64,000 nucleotides of DNA from Paenibacillus sp. sptzw28 (GCF_019550795.1 NZ_CP080545.1:5623501-5687500), one strand, 5' to 3'; shown: positions 1 through 8,070, numbered from the stretch's first letter. Numbers and translations are program-made. The notes: generated from the letters alone by a model not told the origin.

Positions 1-590
1 TTATCATGGTCTCGATCCAAGGAAATATCTACGACGATCAGCTTCGCAATTCCCTGATAGAGCTTGTTCAAGTCGATTTCACTCTTCTTGATTTGATCCA
101 GGAAAAACGTATAGTTTTCGTACACTCGTTGAGAGTATTCTTCGGGGATCTTTTTATCTGCAATTAAGCAGATGAGGGTGTCTTTGTCACTTTGCGTTAA
201 AATCAACTTATTGTATAATTCGTCTTCTTCGTCACTATTGACCAGGTGGTAATTCATAATTTTCTTTTTCGTCATATCATAGGGTTGTCCACTTTCTTCA
301 ATTGCTTTCCCTAACGCTAGCAAAAACAATGTCAGCGTGGTCATCCGTTGCTGTCCATCAATGACAAGCAATTGAGGGACAGACGAAATTTGATATAATC
401 CCTTTTCGATATATACAATCGAGCCGACAAAATGCCCCTTTATTTGATCCTCACTAGCCGCTCGAACAATATCGTTCCACAACTGGCGGCATTGTTGAAT
501 TGTCCAGCTATATTTACGTTGGTAAATGGGTATGATGAACTGCTTTGTACCTTGTAAAAACTTCAAGAAATTTGTTTCCGATGCCTTCAT
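1..590 (-). CDS. DUF262 (GmrSD N-terminal-type) protein, 3' end outside window
   Basis: The frame starts at ATG 588-590 and is still open at the window edge, giving about 196 residues of a longer protein. Near the N-terminus it has IPIYQRKYSW, and at about residues 78-86 VIDGQQRMTTL. This pair is the hallmark of DUF262, the ParB-like NTPase/nuclease fold of GmrS in the GmrSD type IV restriction enzymes. DUF262 proteins occur mostly in restriction and anti-phage loci, alone or joined to a DUF1524 HNH nuclease. That C-terminal half would lie beyond base 1, so it cannot be told whether the nuclease is present. The gene is last in a minus-strand block of accessory genes, which fits a defence role. 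Family assignment is firm; function is inferred. Confidence 0.88.
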   Translation of the reverse strand, partial: MKASETNFLKFLQGTKQFIIPIYQRKYSWTIQQCRQLWNDIVRAASEDQIKGHFVGSIVYIEKGLYQISSVPQLLVIDGQQRMTTLTLFLLALGKAIEESGQPYDMTKKKIMNYHLVNSDEEDELYNKLILTQSDKDTLICLIADKKIPEEYSQRVYENYTFFLDQIKKSEIDLNKLYQGIAKLIVVDISLDRDHD

Positions 591-652
591 TGAACTTTAG
601 ATCTCCTTTGCCCGTTAGTCTTTTCAATAATTAACGAAGCATTTTTTTGCTG

Positions 653-963
653 TTACGAACCTGCTATTTCTTTTCGCTGATAAATTTGTAGTGATTCCAA
701 ACTATGACTCATCCGAGAAGGATGCCTGGGATGCCCCGATTCGGCAATACCTAAACAATATAGATCGTGCCCTTTGGAAAGTAAATCGCGAGCAACCATT
801 TTGTTTCGTTGTTTAATAAGATGCTTCTCGCCCCATGCTAATACAATTCTCTCAGGATCAGAAGCAGATTTAAGCTGTTTAGGGTCAGTCGAAATGAGTG
901 CAAATTATCCGCGATATGTCATCCGTACTCGTTTGGAATCTGAAATGCAATTCCTCTGTTCAC
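653..963 (-). pseudogene. DUF1643 protein remnant
   Basis: A minus-strand frame ending at the TAA at 653-655 reads FALISTDPKQL, then IVLAWGEKHL, then a short run ending in GHPRHPSRM. This is the order seen in the C-terminal half of DUF1643 proteins (NLFAL..TDP.EL, AWG, G.P.HPL). An in-frame TAA lies just before FALIST. A GTG with a good ribosome site (AAGGAGATC) at 961-963 opens only 14 codons before a stop in another frame. The N-terminal half of the domain is missing, so an internal deletion plus frame loss is likely. DUF1643 has no established function but is frequent in mobile and defence regions. The assignment rests on motif recognition. Confidence 0.6.
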
Positions 964-1002
964 TTTTATGATCTCCTTACTGAAAAAGTAAGCCTCATTA
1001 CG

Positions 1003-1602
1003 TCAATCCCCCAAAAACCTGTTATAGTACCAACTATGCAGTTCATCATCCGTCCTAAATCTCGGCACTTCTCCTTCAACATACCGACGCCAGCACAAAT
1101 CGAATTCTTCGATGGTTGCAACTCGAAATGTCATGATATCACGTATTTCCGTCAGAAAGACAAATCCATCTTCTTCTTTCACCAATACCTCGCCTTGAAA
1201 CCCACGCCCTCGATTTGTATCAAAGAACCGTACCTGCTCCGTATTTGCTTCATTCCGCATTTCTACTTCTAATGCGAGTAGAACGTTATTCCTGGTGTTT
1301 ACATCAACAAAGTATAGCTTTCTTCCGCCGCCGGCTCCTGTTTCAAACAAGCGATACGTTCCTCGTCCAATTCGCTCATAATCATTATAGGTTACAGCAT
1401 GGTTTGCGGTGGCATTGACACAACACCTGGATGTAACATGTGTCCGAATGGTCGAAACGTTCAAATTCGGATTTTTGCTGAGCATGTAATCCACTACCTC
1501 GCCAATCTCGAACTCATTATTTCCTTTACACTTTACGATCTCACGTACAGCGGCTAAGATTACATCTCGATAATTAATCCGATTGTTTATTTTCTGAGGC
1601 AT
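1003..1602 (-). CDS. DUF7669-like winged-helix protein
   Basis: This is a 199-residue soluble protein. The N-terminal 90 residues (RDVILAAVREIV, then EIGEVVDYML, TIRTHVTSRCCVN, ending GRGTYRLF) match the pattern of the DUF7669 winged-helix domain. That domain is often attached to restriction endonucleases and other defence proteins: a helix-turn-helix core, a conserved C-V-N before a His, and a closing GRG-YRL strand. The C-terminal 110 residues, with KLYFVDVNTRNNVLLALEVE and a FRTDDELHSWYY end, are not recognised. It follows the 103-residue gene upstream by 10 bases, so the two are probably co-transcribed. It may be a DNA-reading or regulatory part of the cassette. No catalytic motif was seen. 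Confidence 0.7.
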   Translation of the reverse strand: MPQKINNRINYRDVILAAVREIVKCKGNNEFEIGEVVDYMLSKNPNLNVSTIRTHVTSRCCVNATANHAVTYNDYERIGRGTYRLFETGAGGGRKLYFVDVNTRNNVLLALEVEMRNEANTEQVRFFDTNRGRGFQGEVLVKEEDGFVFLTEIRDIMTFRVATIEEFDLCWRRYVEGEVPRFRTDDELHSWYYNRFLGD

Positions 1603-1612
1603 CCTTCTTCTC

Positions 1613-1924
1613 CTATCGCTCGTTATTCTTCTGCATTGTCAGTTTATCCCTCATCAATAATACCTGTACCAACAAGTCCCTGATTTCATTTTCAGTGAAG
1701 TCATGTACAAGTATCCAGCCGCGTTCATCAATTTTGTACTTATCCGTAAATTCAGCGATATCTTTCCCCCACACATAAGCTACGGGGCTTCCTTCCCTCA
1801 TTTCCCTTACAATGACCTTGCCTTTGTATCTAAAGTTAGTCTTATTCGGCTTGATCGAATACCTTTCCATTCCGTACTGACTGTCCTCGAAAATAGCCAG
1901 CTTTTGCTCGAACGATAATGACAC
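1613..1924 (-). CDS. hypothetical protein, 103 aa
   Basis: A small charged protein of unrecognised family. It starts at GTG 1922-1924, preceded by a purine-rich GGAGGAGAAGAAGGG run that serves as ribosome site. It has no signal peptide, no membrane segment and no cysteine motif. The sequence is aromatic and charged early (YGMERYSIKPNKTNFRYKGK) and ends in an acidic then amphipathic helical stretch (ENEIRDLLVQVLLMRDK). It lies 10 bases before the DUF7669-like gene and about 200 bases after the AlbA_2 fragment, all on the same strand. The tight spacing suggests it works with the DUF7669-like protein. An overlapping frame at 1807-2130 has less protein-like composition and was not preferred. Confidence 0.6.
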   Translation of the reverse strand: MSLSFEQKLAIFEDSQYGMERYSIKPNKTNFRYKGKVIVREMREGSPVAYVWGKDIAEFTDKYKIDERGWILVHDFTENEIRDLLVQVLLMRDKLTMQKNNER

Positions 1925-2126
1925 CCCTTCTTCTCCTCCCCGTTTATCATATATTTCTTTGCTAATACTGAAAAAGCCTGCATATTACAAGCTCTTTTAC
2001 ATCGTTTATTTATGAAATACTTCCCAGCATTACATCTGACATCTCTGCCTTCAAGGGTTCGACATGGTAGACCCGTTTTTCCATATTCAAAATCTTGACG
2101 AAGAAATAAAATTGAAACATAGGCAA

Positions 2127-2372
2127 TCAATTCACCAACTCTTGATAATCAGAATCATCCTTAAACTCTTTCCCCTCAATCGGATCAAATTCTTTTCTTC
2201 CATCAGGTAAATGTTTTATTCCAATAATGATATATCTCTTATTAATATCGATATCAGCATTTGACATTGACATGATATCTTTGAGAAAATCTTCATTGTT
2301 ATGATACTGGAACTTCTTAAAGTCAACATATGTACTTTCATTTTCGTACTCTATGATTTCCTGAATATTCAT
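2127..2372 (-). pseudogene. Schlafen AlbA_2-type ATP-binding protein, N-terminal fragment
   Basis: The 81-residue product opens MNIQEIIEYENESTYVDFKK and continues with DFLKDIMSMSNAD, then KRYIIIGIKH. This is the classic start of AlbA_2/Schlafen-type proteins (E-S-x-Y-x-D-F-K, then a-I-x-A-x-A-N, then YIIIGV). Family members normally run to several hundred residues; this frame stops right after the first half of the domain, so it is a truncated remnant or a domain-only protein. ATG 2370-2372 is preferred over the upstream TTG because GGAGG lies 11 bases before it. It follows the 230-residue gene by 28 bases. AlbA_2 proteins are common in defence loci, where they bind nucleic acid or act as nucleases. 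Confidence 0.6.
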
Positions 2373-2400
2373 TACTGTTTTAACCTCCAATCAGTTTTGT

Positions 2401-3093
2401 TTATTCATTTCCCAAACCTACAAAAGATGGTATTTTAGAAACGATCTCTTCCCTAAATTTTTCTGCTGGAGTATCTGCAATAAATATGTATTTATGATTG
2501 AAAAGATGTTCAAATTCACTGATCCAGAATTCGTCTTTGGGCTTCTTTCCTTCAAAGATGATAGTTACTGCTTCAAACCTGTTTGCCAATGCATTCTGTA
2601 TGTTCTCTATTCTCGCTATATCCTGTAAGAGAGTAGGGACGCCAATTCTCTTCCCAAGTTGATACTTACGATTGTATTCCTCGTTACTTTTTACAAACTT
2701 TTCTCGGTATCGTTTAATGATCGGATTAGAAAAATCAGCTCCATCCAGATAAGCTGATGTTGAAGAACTGACTTTGATTGATATTCCAATCTTCAACTCA
2801 TATCCCGACAGAATGGAAATATCCAATGTCTGTCGCCCGATTTCTGCTACATATTTTTTCTCAGACCTGAGTATAATGTTCCCTTTTACTACCTCGTTTT
2901 CATATAATGCTTGATCTATCCCTAAATAATAATGAATCCATCGTAGTACAATTGCTTCCGTAATCCTTGGTTTTTTCATGCATTCCGTATAGAATTTATC
3001 TTTTAACCCTACAAGCTCTCCGCATGTAATATCTCTATTTTTAAGAATTTCATCATGATTTAGAATAAAATCTCTTATCATCTCTTTGCTCAA
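2401..3093 (-). CDS. uncharacterised protein, possible PD-(D/E)XK-type nuclease
   Basis: This 230-residue soluble protein is not recognised as a named family. Residues 84-107 run E, then LDISIL, then KIGISIK. An acidic strand followed about 15 residues later by a strand ending I-x-K is the spacing of the PD-(D/E)XK nuclease core, with candidate residues E84, D91 and K107. A helix-rich C-terminal half follows, with another hydrophobic strand pair (AVTIIFEGKK and KYIFIAD). The call is a weak structural inference. The gene sits between the PLD-ATPase gene (225 bases upstream) and the AlbA_2 fragment (28 bases downstream) in a same-strand block. It could equally be a non-catalytic partner protein. 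Confidence 0.4.
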   Translation of the reverse strand: MSKEMIRDFILNHDEILKNRDITCGELVGLKDKFYTECMKKPRITEAIVLRWIHYYLGIDQALYENEVVKGNIILRSEKKYVAEIGRQTLDISILSGYELKIGISIKVSSSTSAYLDGADFSNPIIKRYREKFVKSNEEYNRKYQLGKRIGVPTLLQDIARIENIQNALANRFEAVTIIFEGKKPKDEFWISEFEHLFNHKYIFIADTPAEKFREEIVSKIPSFVGLGNE

Positions 3094-3318
3094 ATGTGAA
3101 ATCCCCTCCTAAACAACGCTTTACATAAAATCTAACTATATCAAATATGTAAAAGTTATGCTTTCAAATGCTCCTGCTGTATGGAACAGTATTATCTGTC
3201 GATAGATTATAATTCTTGAAAAAGTTAAAGAAGTTTTTAGGCAAATAAGCGAAAAATAACCTCACATGGAATTGATATCACTAACCTTGAAGGCATCTAC
3301 ATCCATTAACCACTTCGT

Positions 3319-5421
3319 TCACTTTGGTTTAAATAATTCAGCTAATTTTTGAAGGATGGAACGATTTGGCTTCTCATTCCACTCGATAAAATTGAAAAAT
3401 AGCTCCTTGTTTATAACGAGCACCGGACTATCCTCTATAATACATTCCGGGGGTAAAAAGTTAATTTTATTTAACTTATCTTTGTTAGTCTGGTTTCCAA
3501 ATTCATCAATGTTTATAAATATTGAGTTATCCTCCCGAACATCAAAATATTGTCGGTGGCTACGGAATAACTCACGCCAAATGAATTTCCCTCGTTCGTC
3601 ATAATCGTTAAATTTCTTATTCGGGAACCAAGGCGGGATATCAAGACCACATTCTAAATAATACCCCTTGAAAATCTCTCGAGCGACGTATAAAAAATCG
3701 TCTGATGTATAAAATTCCTTACCATCTTTTAGCCATTGAGCCATTCGGAAACTAAAATCTTGGAATAAAGTCGCATCAGTATTCGCCATGATCTCACTTA
3801 AATATTTGCTCGAATTGGACATTAATGCTTTTTGGAATGTATTGTCGATTTGGAGATAGTATATCCGCATCGCAGTTTGAGAGTTAACATCAAAGCCAGT
3901 CGCATTTGTTGTGCCAATCAAAGCTGGATGATGGCCCCTGCGTTCATTACTTATAAACTTAATAAGTCGTTCCCCTTTTTTGGCCGCGGTACTGGTGAAG
4001 AACTTCGGATCAATCTCATCAATTAGAATAGGATTAACATTACTTGAATGGAAATAGTCCCAGATTATATTAGAATCCTTCACCTGCTCATAAGGCATGT
4101 AGGGTTTCATATTTCCCATTAGCATCCCGATAAACTCTAAAGCGGTCGTCTTACCAGACATTGATCGACCGGCGATGATTAAAAAAGGTGGAAAGTGCCG
4201 CCTTACGCTTTCGCGTCCTTCTTCAGTCGCATAATGTTCACGCATTTTCCATATATACGTTGCCATGAAACTATACAAAATGATTTCGCATATTCTTGAT
4301 TGATTACGCTGGTCATCCCGAGCTGTAAACAGTTCATAAGCTTCTACGAATTTGTTGATTAGCTCAAGGTTTTTTATTAATTTTTCCTGACTCTCAATTG
4401 GCTTAGAGAAAGGTACTAACTCTTGATTATCGGGGGTTTCTTCTGAAACTTGTTGTGGGTTTTCTCTATAGAGCAAATGTGTAGCATCGTTATAAATCAG
4501 TCTGAATCTGTTATCCAGTTCCTCCGACTTTTTATGCGTTTTAGAAATTATCGTCTTAATTGAAACTGCCTTTTGTTTTAGTTCGGCAACAGGTAAAAGC
4601 TTGTATGTTCCGGTTTTTGTATCTTTTTTCGTGACGACCTCTACTATTTGCTTATATTTGATTGCTTCTTCTTTTTCTACCGCTATTTTATCAGGAAGTA
4701 GCTTTATTGCTTCCATTTCCTCTTCGGAAAACTGAATGATGACTTTGTTCCGTATAACTTCATCCAAGAGGATATCTTTCATCATTTCAGGATCGGCAAT
4801 CCATACTTGTTCCTTTGTAATCTTAGACTTTATCGTTTCTGGGATGTAGTCGGATGTTTGTTCGAGTATCTGTTGATATCGTTCCAAATAAACGTCAAAT
4901 AACGGGGAATCATCAAAGACCATTATCTCTTCAAATTGCTTTTTACTTTGAAAGGCGTTTTCGGTAAAGTTTGCCGATCCAACAATTACACGATTTGTTT
5001 TATGACCCTTAAGTAAATAAAATTTTGAGTGAATCGAATATCCTTGTTTGGCATATCTAACCTGATATTGATTTGAACAGAGACTCTCCTGTACAGACTG
5101 AGGTAGAGACTTAATAAAATTTATGCGTCTTTCCACATCGAGAAATGTCTCCAGACCAGATGCAAAAGGACCAGCAACATCCCCATCTTCAATTCCAAGG
5201 ACCAAGCTAATTTTCTTAAACTTTTTCGTTGTATTGAAAAAGAATTTCGGAGAAGCGACATAAGTAACTGCCAAAAGTTCCTCATATATTGAAGGGTTAA
5301 AAAGTTCATCAATGCTCATATGTATCGGCTGAAGTTCTTTAACAACATGCAAAAAATTAATATCGGAGCTGATCTGTTGTTCCTCAAATAAAGATAATTG
5401 TCCTTCATTTACGATTGCCAT
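3319..5421 (-). CDS. PLD-family nuclease fused to a P-loop ATPase, 700 aa
   Basis: A two-part protein. Residues about 40-190 form a phospholipase-D nuclease-like domain with the HKD signature: H131 and K133 in SIHSKFYLL, then GSANFT at 148-153. Only one such motif is visible, so dimerisation would be needed for a full active site. After a charged, Lys/Glu-rich linker (about 220-340), residues about 370-620 hold a P-loop ATPase: Walker A GRSMSGKTT at 418-426, Walker B ILIDEID at 465-471, and a sensor-like LIGTTNATGF around 501-510 with R519 beyond. The Walker B and sensor layout resembles SF3/AAA-type ATPases. The start has AAGGGGAAC at good spacing. A nuclease coupled to an ATPase in an AT-rich island suggests anti-phage or anti-plasmid defence; this is inference. 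Confidence 0.75.
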   Translation of the reverse strand: MAIVNEGQLSLFEEQQISSDINFLHVVKELQPIHMSIDELFNPSIYEELLAVTYVASPKFFFNTTKKFKKISLVLGIEDGDVAGPFASGLETFLDVERRINFIKSLPQSVQESLCSNQYQVRYAKQGYSIHSKFYLLKGHKTNRVIVGSANFTENAFQSKKQFEEIMVFDDSPLFDVYLERYQQILEQTSDYIPETIKSKITKEQVWIADPEMMKDILLDEVIRNKVIIQFSEEEMEAIKLLPDKIAVEKEEAIKYKQIVEVVTKKDTKTGTYKLLPVAELKQKAVSIKTIISKTHKKSEELDNRFRLIYNDATHLLYRENPQQVSEETPDNQELVPFSKPIESQEKLIKNLELINKFVEAYELFTARDDQRNQSRICEIILYSFMATYIWKMREHYATEEGRESVRRHFPPFLIIAGRSMSGKTTALEFIGMLMGNMKPYMPYEQVKDSNIIWDYFHSSNVNPILIDEIDPKFFTSTAAKKGERLIKFISNERRGHHPALIGTTNATGFDVNSQTAMRIYYLQIDNTFQKALMSNSSKYLSEIMANTDATLFQDFSFRMAQWLKDGKEFYTSDDFLYVAREIFKGYYLECGLDIPPWFPNKKFNDYDERGKFIWRELFRSHRQYFDVREDNSIFINIDEFGNQTNKDKLNKINFLPPECIIEDSPVLVINKELFFNFIEWNEKPNRSILQKLAELFKPK

Positions 5422-5549
5422 AAAGTTCCCCTTTACTCTCTATCATATAAACTTCTTATCTGTTACATTAATCCAAAATTTCCAACTATAAAAATGTTAA
5501 CATATCAAAGTCAAAATAACTATTAAATTGCTTGATTTTGTATTATAAT

Positions 5550-5577
5550 TTGTAAAGTTAGCCAAATTGGCTATAAT
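5550..5577 (+). promoter_or_regulatory. promoter with palindromic operator for the RHH gene
   Basis: A perfect -10 box TATAAT lies at 5572-5577 with a weaker -35 (TTGTAA, 5550-5555) 16 bases before it. Between and into the -10 sits a perfect inverted repeat, TAGCCAA-A-TTGGCTA, at 5559-5573. An operator in this position would block RNA polymerase. The next gene encodes a ribbon-helix-helix protein, so autorepression is the simplest reading. The same 178-base gap also serves the divergent PLD-ATPase gene, which may share the control. Confidence 0.6.
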
Positions 5578-5611
5578 TTGAACCAAAAATGCAATGTGAA
5601 TGGAGATCAAT

Positions 5612-5935
5612 ATGACAAACGATATTCAACGGATTCAAGTTAGATTTAATAAACAGACATTTGATAGACTGCAATCTTTATCAGATAGGTATGGTATTCC
5701 AGTAAACTCAGTGGTATCTTTTATTGTTGGTCAATGGCTCGACCAAAATGATTCAAATATGCAGATGAGAGAAAAAATTAATAACCAATTACTGGATTCT
5801 ACTGCAAAACAATTATCGTCTGGAGATCAGTTCGCACAACTGCTTGGTAATCCGATCTTTGCTCAGATGATGCATCAGATGCTTAACGAAGTGGCTGATA
5901 AAGCCGTTAAGCATACTATCCAAAACGATAAATAA
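5612..5935 (+). CDS. ribbon-helix-helix (CopG/Arc-type) regulator
   Basis: A 107-residue protein. Residues about 6-45 (RIQVRFNKQTFDRLQSLSDR, then GIPVNSVVSFIVGQWL) have the Arc/CopG pattern: one short beta strand that pairs in a dimer and reads DNA, followed by two helices. The C-terminal 60 residues are Gln- and Met-rich and probably helical. An ATG exists at 5600, but its ribosome site would overlap it; GGAG at 5602-5605 sits six bases before the ATG at 5612, so that start was chosen. The gene is divergent from the PLD-ATPase gene and preceded by a palindrome within its promoter. It likely represses itself and perhaps its neighbour, as in many toxin-antitoxin or defence control circuits. 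Confidence 0.75.
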   Translation: MTNDIQRIQVRFNKQTFDRLQSLSDRYGIPVNSVVSFIVGQWLDQNDSNMQMREKINNQLLDSTAKQLSSGDQFAQLLGNPIFAQMMHQMLNEVADKAVKHTIQNDK

Positions 5936-6544
5936 AAACAAAGTGCTACCGAGAAAGAACCATAATGAAGTTCGCTGCTTGATTGGAGATACCAGTAGTT
6001 ATGTATCGTAAAGGACGGAATCAGAATTACAGGCAAATTAGGAGGAAAATTACAAGTTCTGATCATCCCTTGATCGAGAAAAACGGGGGCAAAAAGCAAT
6101 TTATAGACGTGCTAACGATTCAGGAAAAGCTGGGGAAAGGGCGAGCATTAACCGGAGGAAAAATCGGAGGAAATGTTCGAGTAAGAATGAAAACGGACCT
6201 CAGCCTTTGTCCCGCCTGCATTCCCCCTAAAACGCCGGAGCGGGGCTTGCGATCCCCATAAGCCCTCTCCCCTCATCTCCTCAAACGAAAAAAGCCGCGG
6301 GAAAATAGGAGAGAATACCTGAGTTTCGCTCGGCTCGTAGGTTGACTTTTTAGGCTTTAGTACGACTTTATAGGCTTTATGTCAACTAAAATTGCTTTTT
6401 ACAGGAGTGCTTGATCTTTTCTTGGTAAAAGAAGTCTTTATGCTCAAATAAAGCTAACCGCTTGTTCAAGTATAGCCTTATCACGCAGAATCATAAATTT
6501 TGATGTATAATCATCACAGTTTTGAAGTGAGTAATTCATTACTT
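5936..6544. other. gene-poor stretch after the RHH gene
   Basis: No convincing gene was found. An open frame at 5983-6261 has no ribosome site and no domain. The only structure seen is an imperfect 20-base tandem repeat (6344-6363 and 6364-6383, about 16 of 20 identical, core ACTTT-TAGGCTTTA) framed by GTTGAC (6341-6346) and GTCAAC (6381-6386). It may be decayed mobile DNA. Confidence 0.4.
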
Positions 6545-6829
6545 TTAATGCCTCAACGGAGGTTCATTAAACGCATATCCGACAGACATTCGTATCTCGA
6601 TTTCCTTACTGTTCGTTAAATCAGATTGGATACATTCGACCAGCTCTTTGCCCTTTTCCTTACTTGCATTCGTCATCAAAATCGCAAATTCATCGCCGCC
6701 TATCCTTGTCACGAATACGTCGTTTGTGGAATAAGCATTCAATAAGTTAGCCGCTTCTTTTAATAATTGATCTCCTCGCTTGTGCCCGAATTGATCATTG
6801 ACCTGTTTGAGATTTCTATCTTTGGAGCA
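6545..6829 (-). pseudogene. GGDEF (diguanylate cyclase) domain remnant
   Basis: A continuous minus-strand frame without a start codon reads DRNLKQVNDQFGHKRGDQLL, then FVTRIGGDEFAIL and EIRMSVGYAF, and stops. This is the core of a diguanylate cyclase GGDEF domain: the substrate Asn/Asp region, the signature R-I-GGDEF loop and the final S-x-G strand. The first metal-binding segment (normally D-x-D-x-F) is damaged, nothing upstream resembles a sensor domain or a start, and the last 20 or so residues of the domain are missing. The gene is broken at both ends and cannot make c-di-GMP. It marks this stretch as decaying accessory DNA. Confidence 0.8.
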
Positions 6830-7264
6830 TGGTGATCGCGGACAAAGAACTGGATTTCACCTATCCCCTTTCCCCAATGCCATTCATTTTCAAAAAATGC
6901 AAAACCACTTTTGAAATCCCTACAATGTCCCCATGGTTTGAATCTCCCTCCAATCCTCCATCAACCGCCCATACTCCATGACCCACAAGGTTTTTCAGCC
7001 CCTCCATCCCTCTCCAACCAAATTCCTTGAGCAAAATAAGTTTGCCGCTGAAAACCAGTTCAACGTTTGGTTAAAATGATGAGACCCTAAATACACTGAT
7101 TAACGTTAACGCTTTTGCTGAATAATGCCTTGGAGATAGGTTGAAATATTCTGTCCTGAAACTGTCCTATTACTTTCCTATTGCTTTCCTATTGCTGACC
7201 TTATACACAATAAGATTTAGGTATATAATCAAAGCAAATAGAAAAATTGAAAGAAGGTCGTGAT
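6830..7264. other. intergenic stretch, nothing clear
   Basis: About 430 bases between the GGDEF remnant and the XRE gene. No supported gene was found. A short minus-strand frame of about 47 codons near 6880-7020 follows a purine-rich run but has no recognisable domain. The last 100 bases before the XRE gene are AT-rich and hold a plausible promoter, with TATAAT-like sequence near 7222. Confidence 0.35.
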
Positions 7265-7657
7265 ATGCACATTGGACTAAAAATCAAAGAACTTCGAGAG
7301 TTAAAACTTTGGACACAGGCTCAACTAGCAGAAATCTCAGGAGTAAGCGACAGAACCGTTCGAAGAATTGAGGCAACTGGAAAAGCCGAGAGTGCAACAT
7401 TACTCTCTATTTTAAATGCCTTAGATTCAAACCTAGAAGAACTTGAAAACATGTTTAGCAATGAAACATCAAATAAAAAGGAAACCCCAGAAAAGGATAA
7501 TGATGTTAAACTCCTCCGTAGAATTGAAAAGGGCAGAGATCTGGGTAAAATCATTTTCTCTGCTCATCAATACGGATACGATTACCATGATTGTAACAAT
7601 GATGAGCAAATAAACCTTGCTCAAAACTTCTTAGCTTCAGTTGCGGATATATTATGA
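7265..7657 (+). CDS. XRE-family helix-turn-helix regulator, probably frameshifted at its end
   Basis: A 130-residue protein. Residues 1-60 form a Cro/C1-type HTH (LKIKELRELKLWTQAQLAE, then ISGVSDRTVRRIEATGKAES), with recognition helix VSDRTVRRIE. A charged linker (about 62-85) leads to a short alpha-helical C-terminal domain. ATG 7265 is preceded by AGAAGG at seven bases; the in-frame upstream start has no such site. The protein ends at SVADIL, but the next frame continues at once with a conserved-looking helical sequence (see 7641-7835). The gene therefore probably once encoded a protein about 60 residues longer. It stands alone upstream of an IS256 element. Its target is not evident. Confidence 0.7.
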   Translation: MHIGLKIKELRELKLWTQAQLAEISGVSDRTVRRIEATGKAESATLLSILNALDSNLEELENMFSNETSNKKETPEKDNDVKLLRRIEKGRDLGKIIFSAHQYGYDYHDCNNDEQINLAQNFLASVADIL

Positions 7658-7835
7658 AAACGAATTAACCAAACAGATTAGAGAGTTGGATGAGAAAGGA
7701 CTTTGGATATTTGGTGACCGACTCATTGATAAAGACGAAAATTGGATCACAGCTATAGTCGAGATCTATTCAAAGGATAACCCAATGATTCAGAAAATAC
7801 GATTAGATAAAAATATAATACAAAAAAATACGTAA
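7641..7835 (+). pseudogene. out-of-frame C-terminal part of the XRE regulator
   Basis: This frame overlaps the end of the XRE gene by 17 bases and reads YYENELTKQIRELDEKGLWI, then FGDRL, an amphipathic and well-behaved protein sequence. It has no ribosome site and could start only at a TTG inside the XRE gene. The simplest explanation is a single-base change in GATATATTATGA near 7645-7655 that split one gene of about 190 codons. A sequencing error is possible. Independent translation from the TTG is less likely. Confidence 0.5.
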
Positions 7836-8070
7836 TTGTATTGTTCGTTTATCAGTTGGATAGAAATAGCGAGTAGAAAATCAGGGAAAGGGCCTGAAAT
7901 TCGGTCGACTGACTTGTAAACTTATTTTGATGAAAGGTGGACTTGTCTACAACTAACCTGAAACAACTCGGCACTTTATTAACATAGGCAAGGGGAAATC
8001 CGTACACTAATGATCATTTATAAACTCGATGTACTAAATCTGCGGAAACTGATCCCAGGTCCTGCCATGA

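Noticed and set aside
898..1272. Plus-strand frames at 774-1418
   Set aside because: They lie opposite the DUF1643 remnant and the DUF7669-like gene, without ribosome sites or recognisable motifs.
1807..2130. Minus-strand frame of 107 codons
   Set aside because: It overlaps the better-supported 103-residue gene out of phase and has no recognisable domain; the area after the AlbA_2 fragment looks degenerate.
5983..6261. Open frame of 92 codons after the RHH gene
   Set aside because: No ribosome site, no domain and atypical composition; it reads like decayed non-coding DNA.
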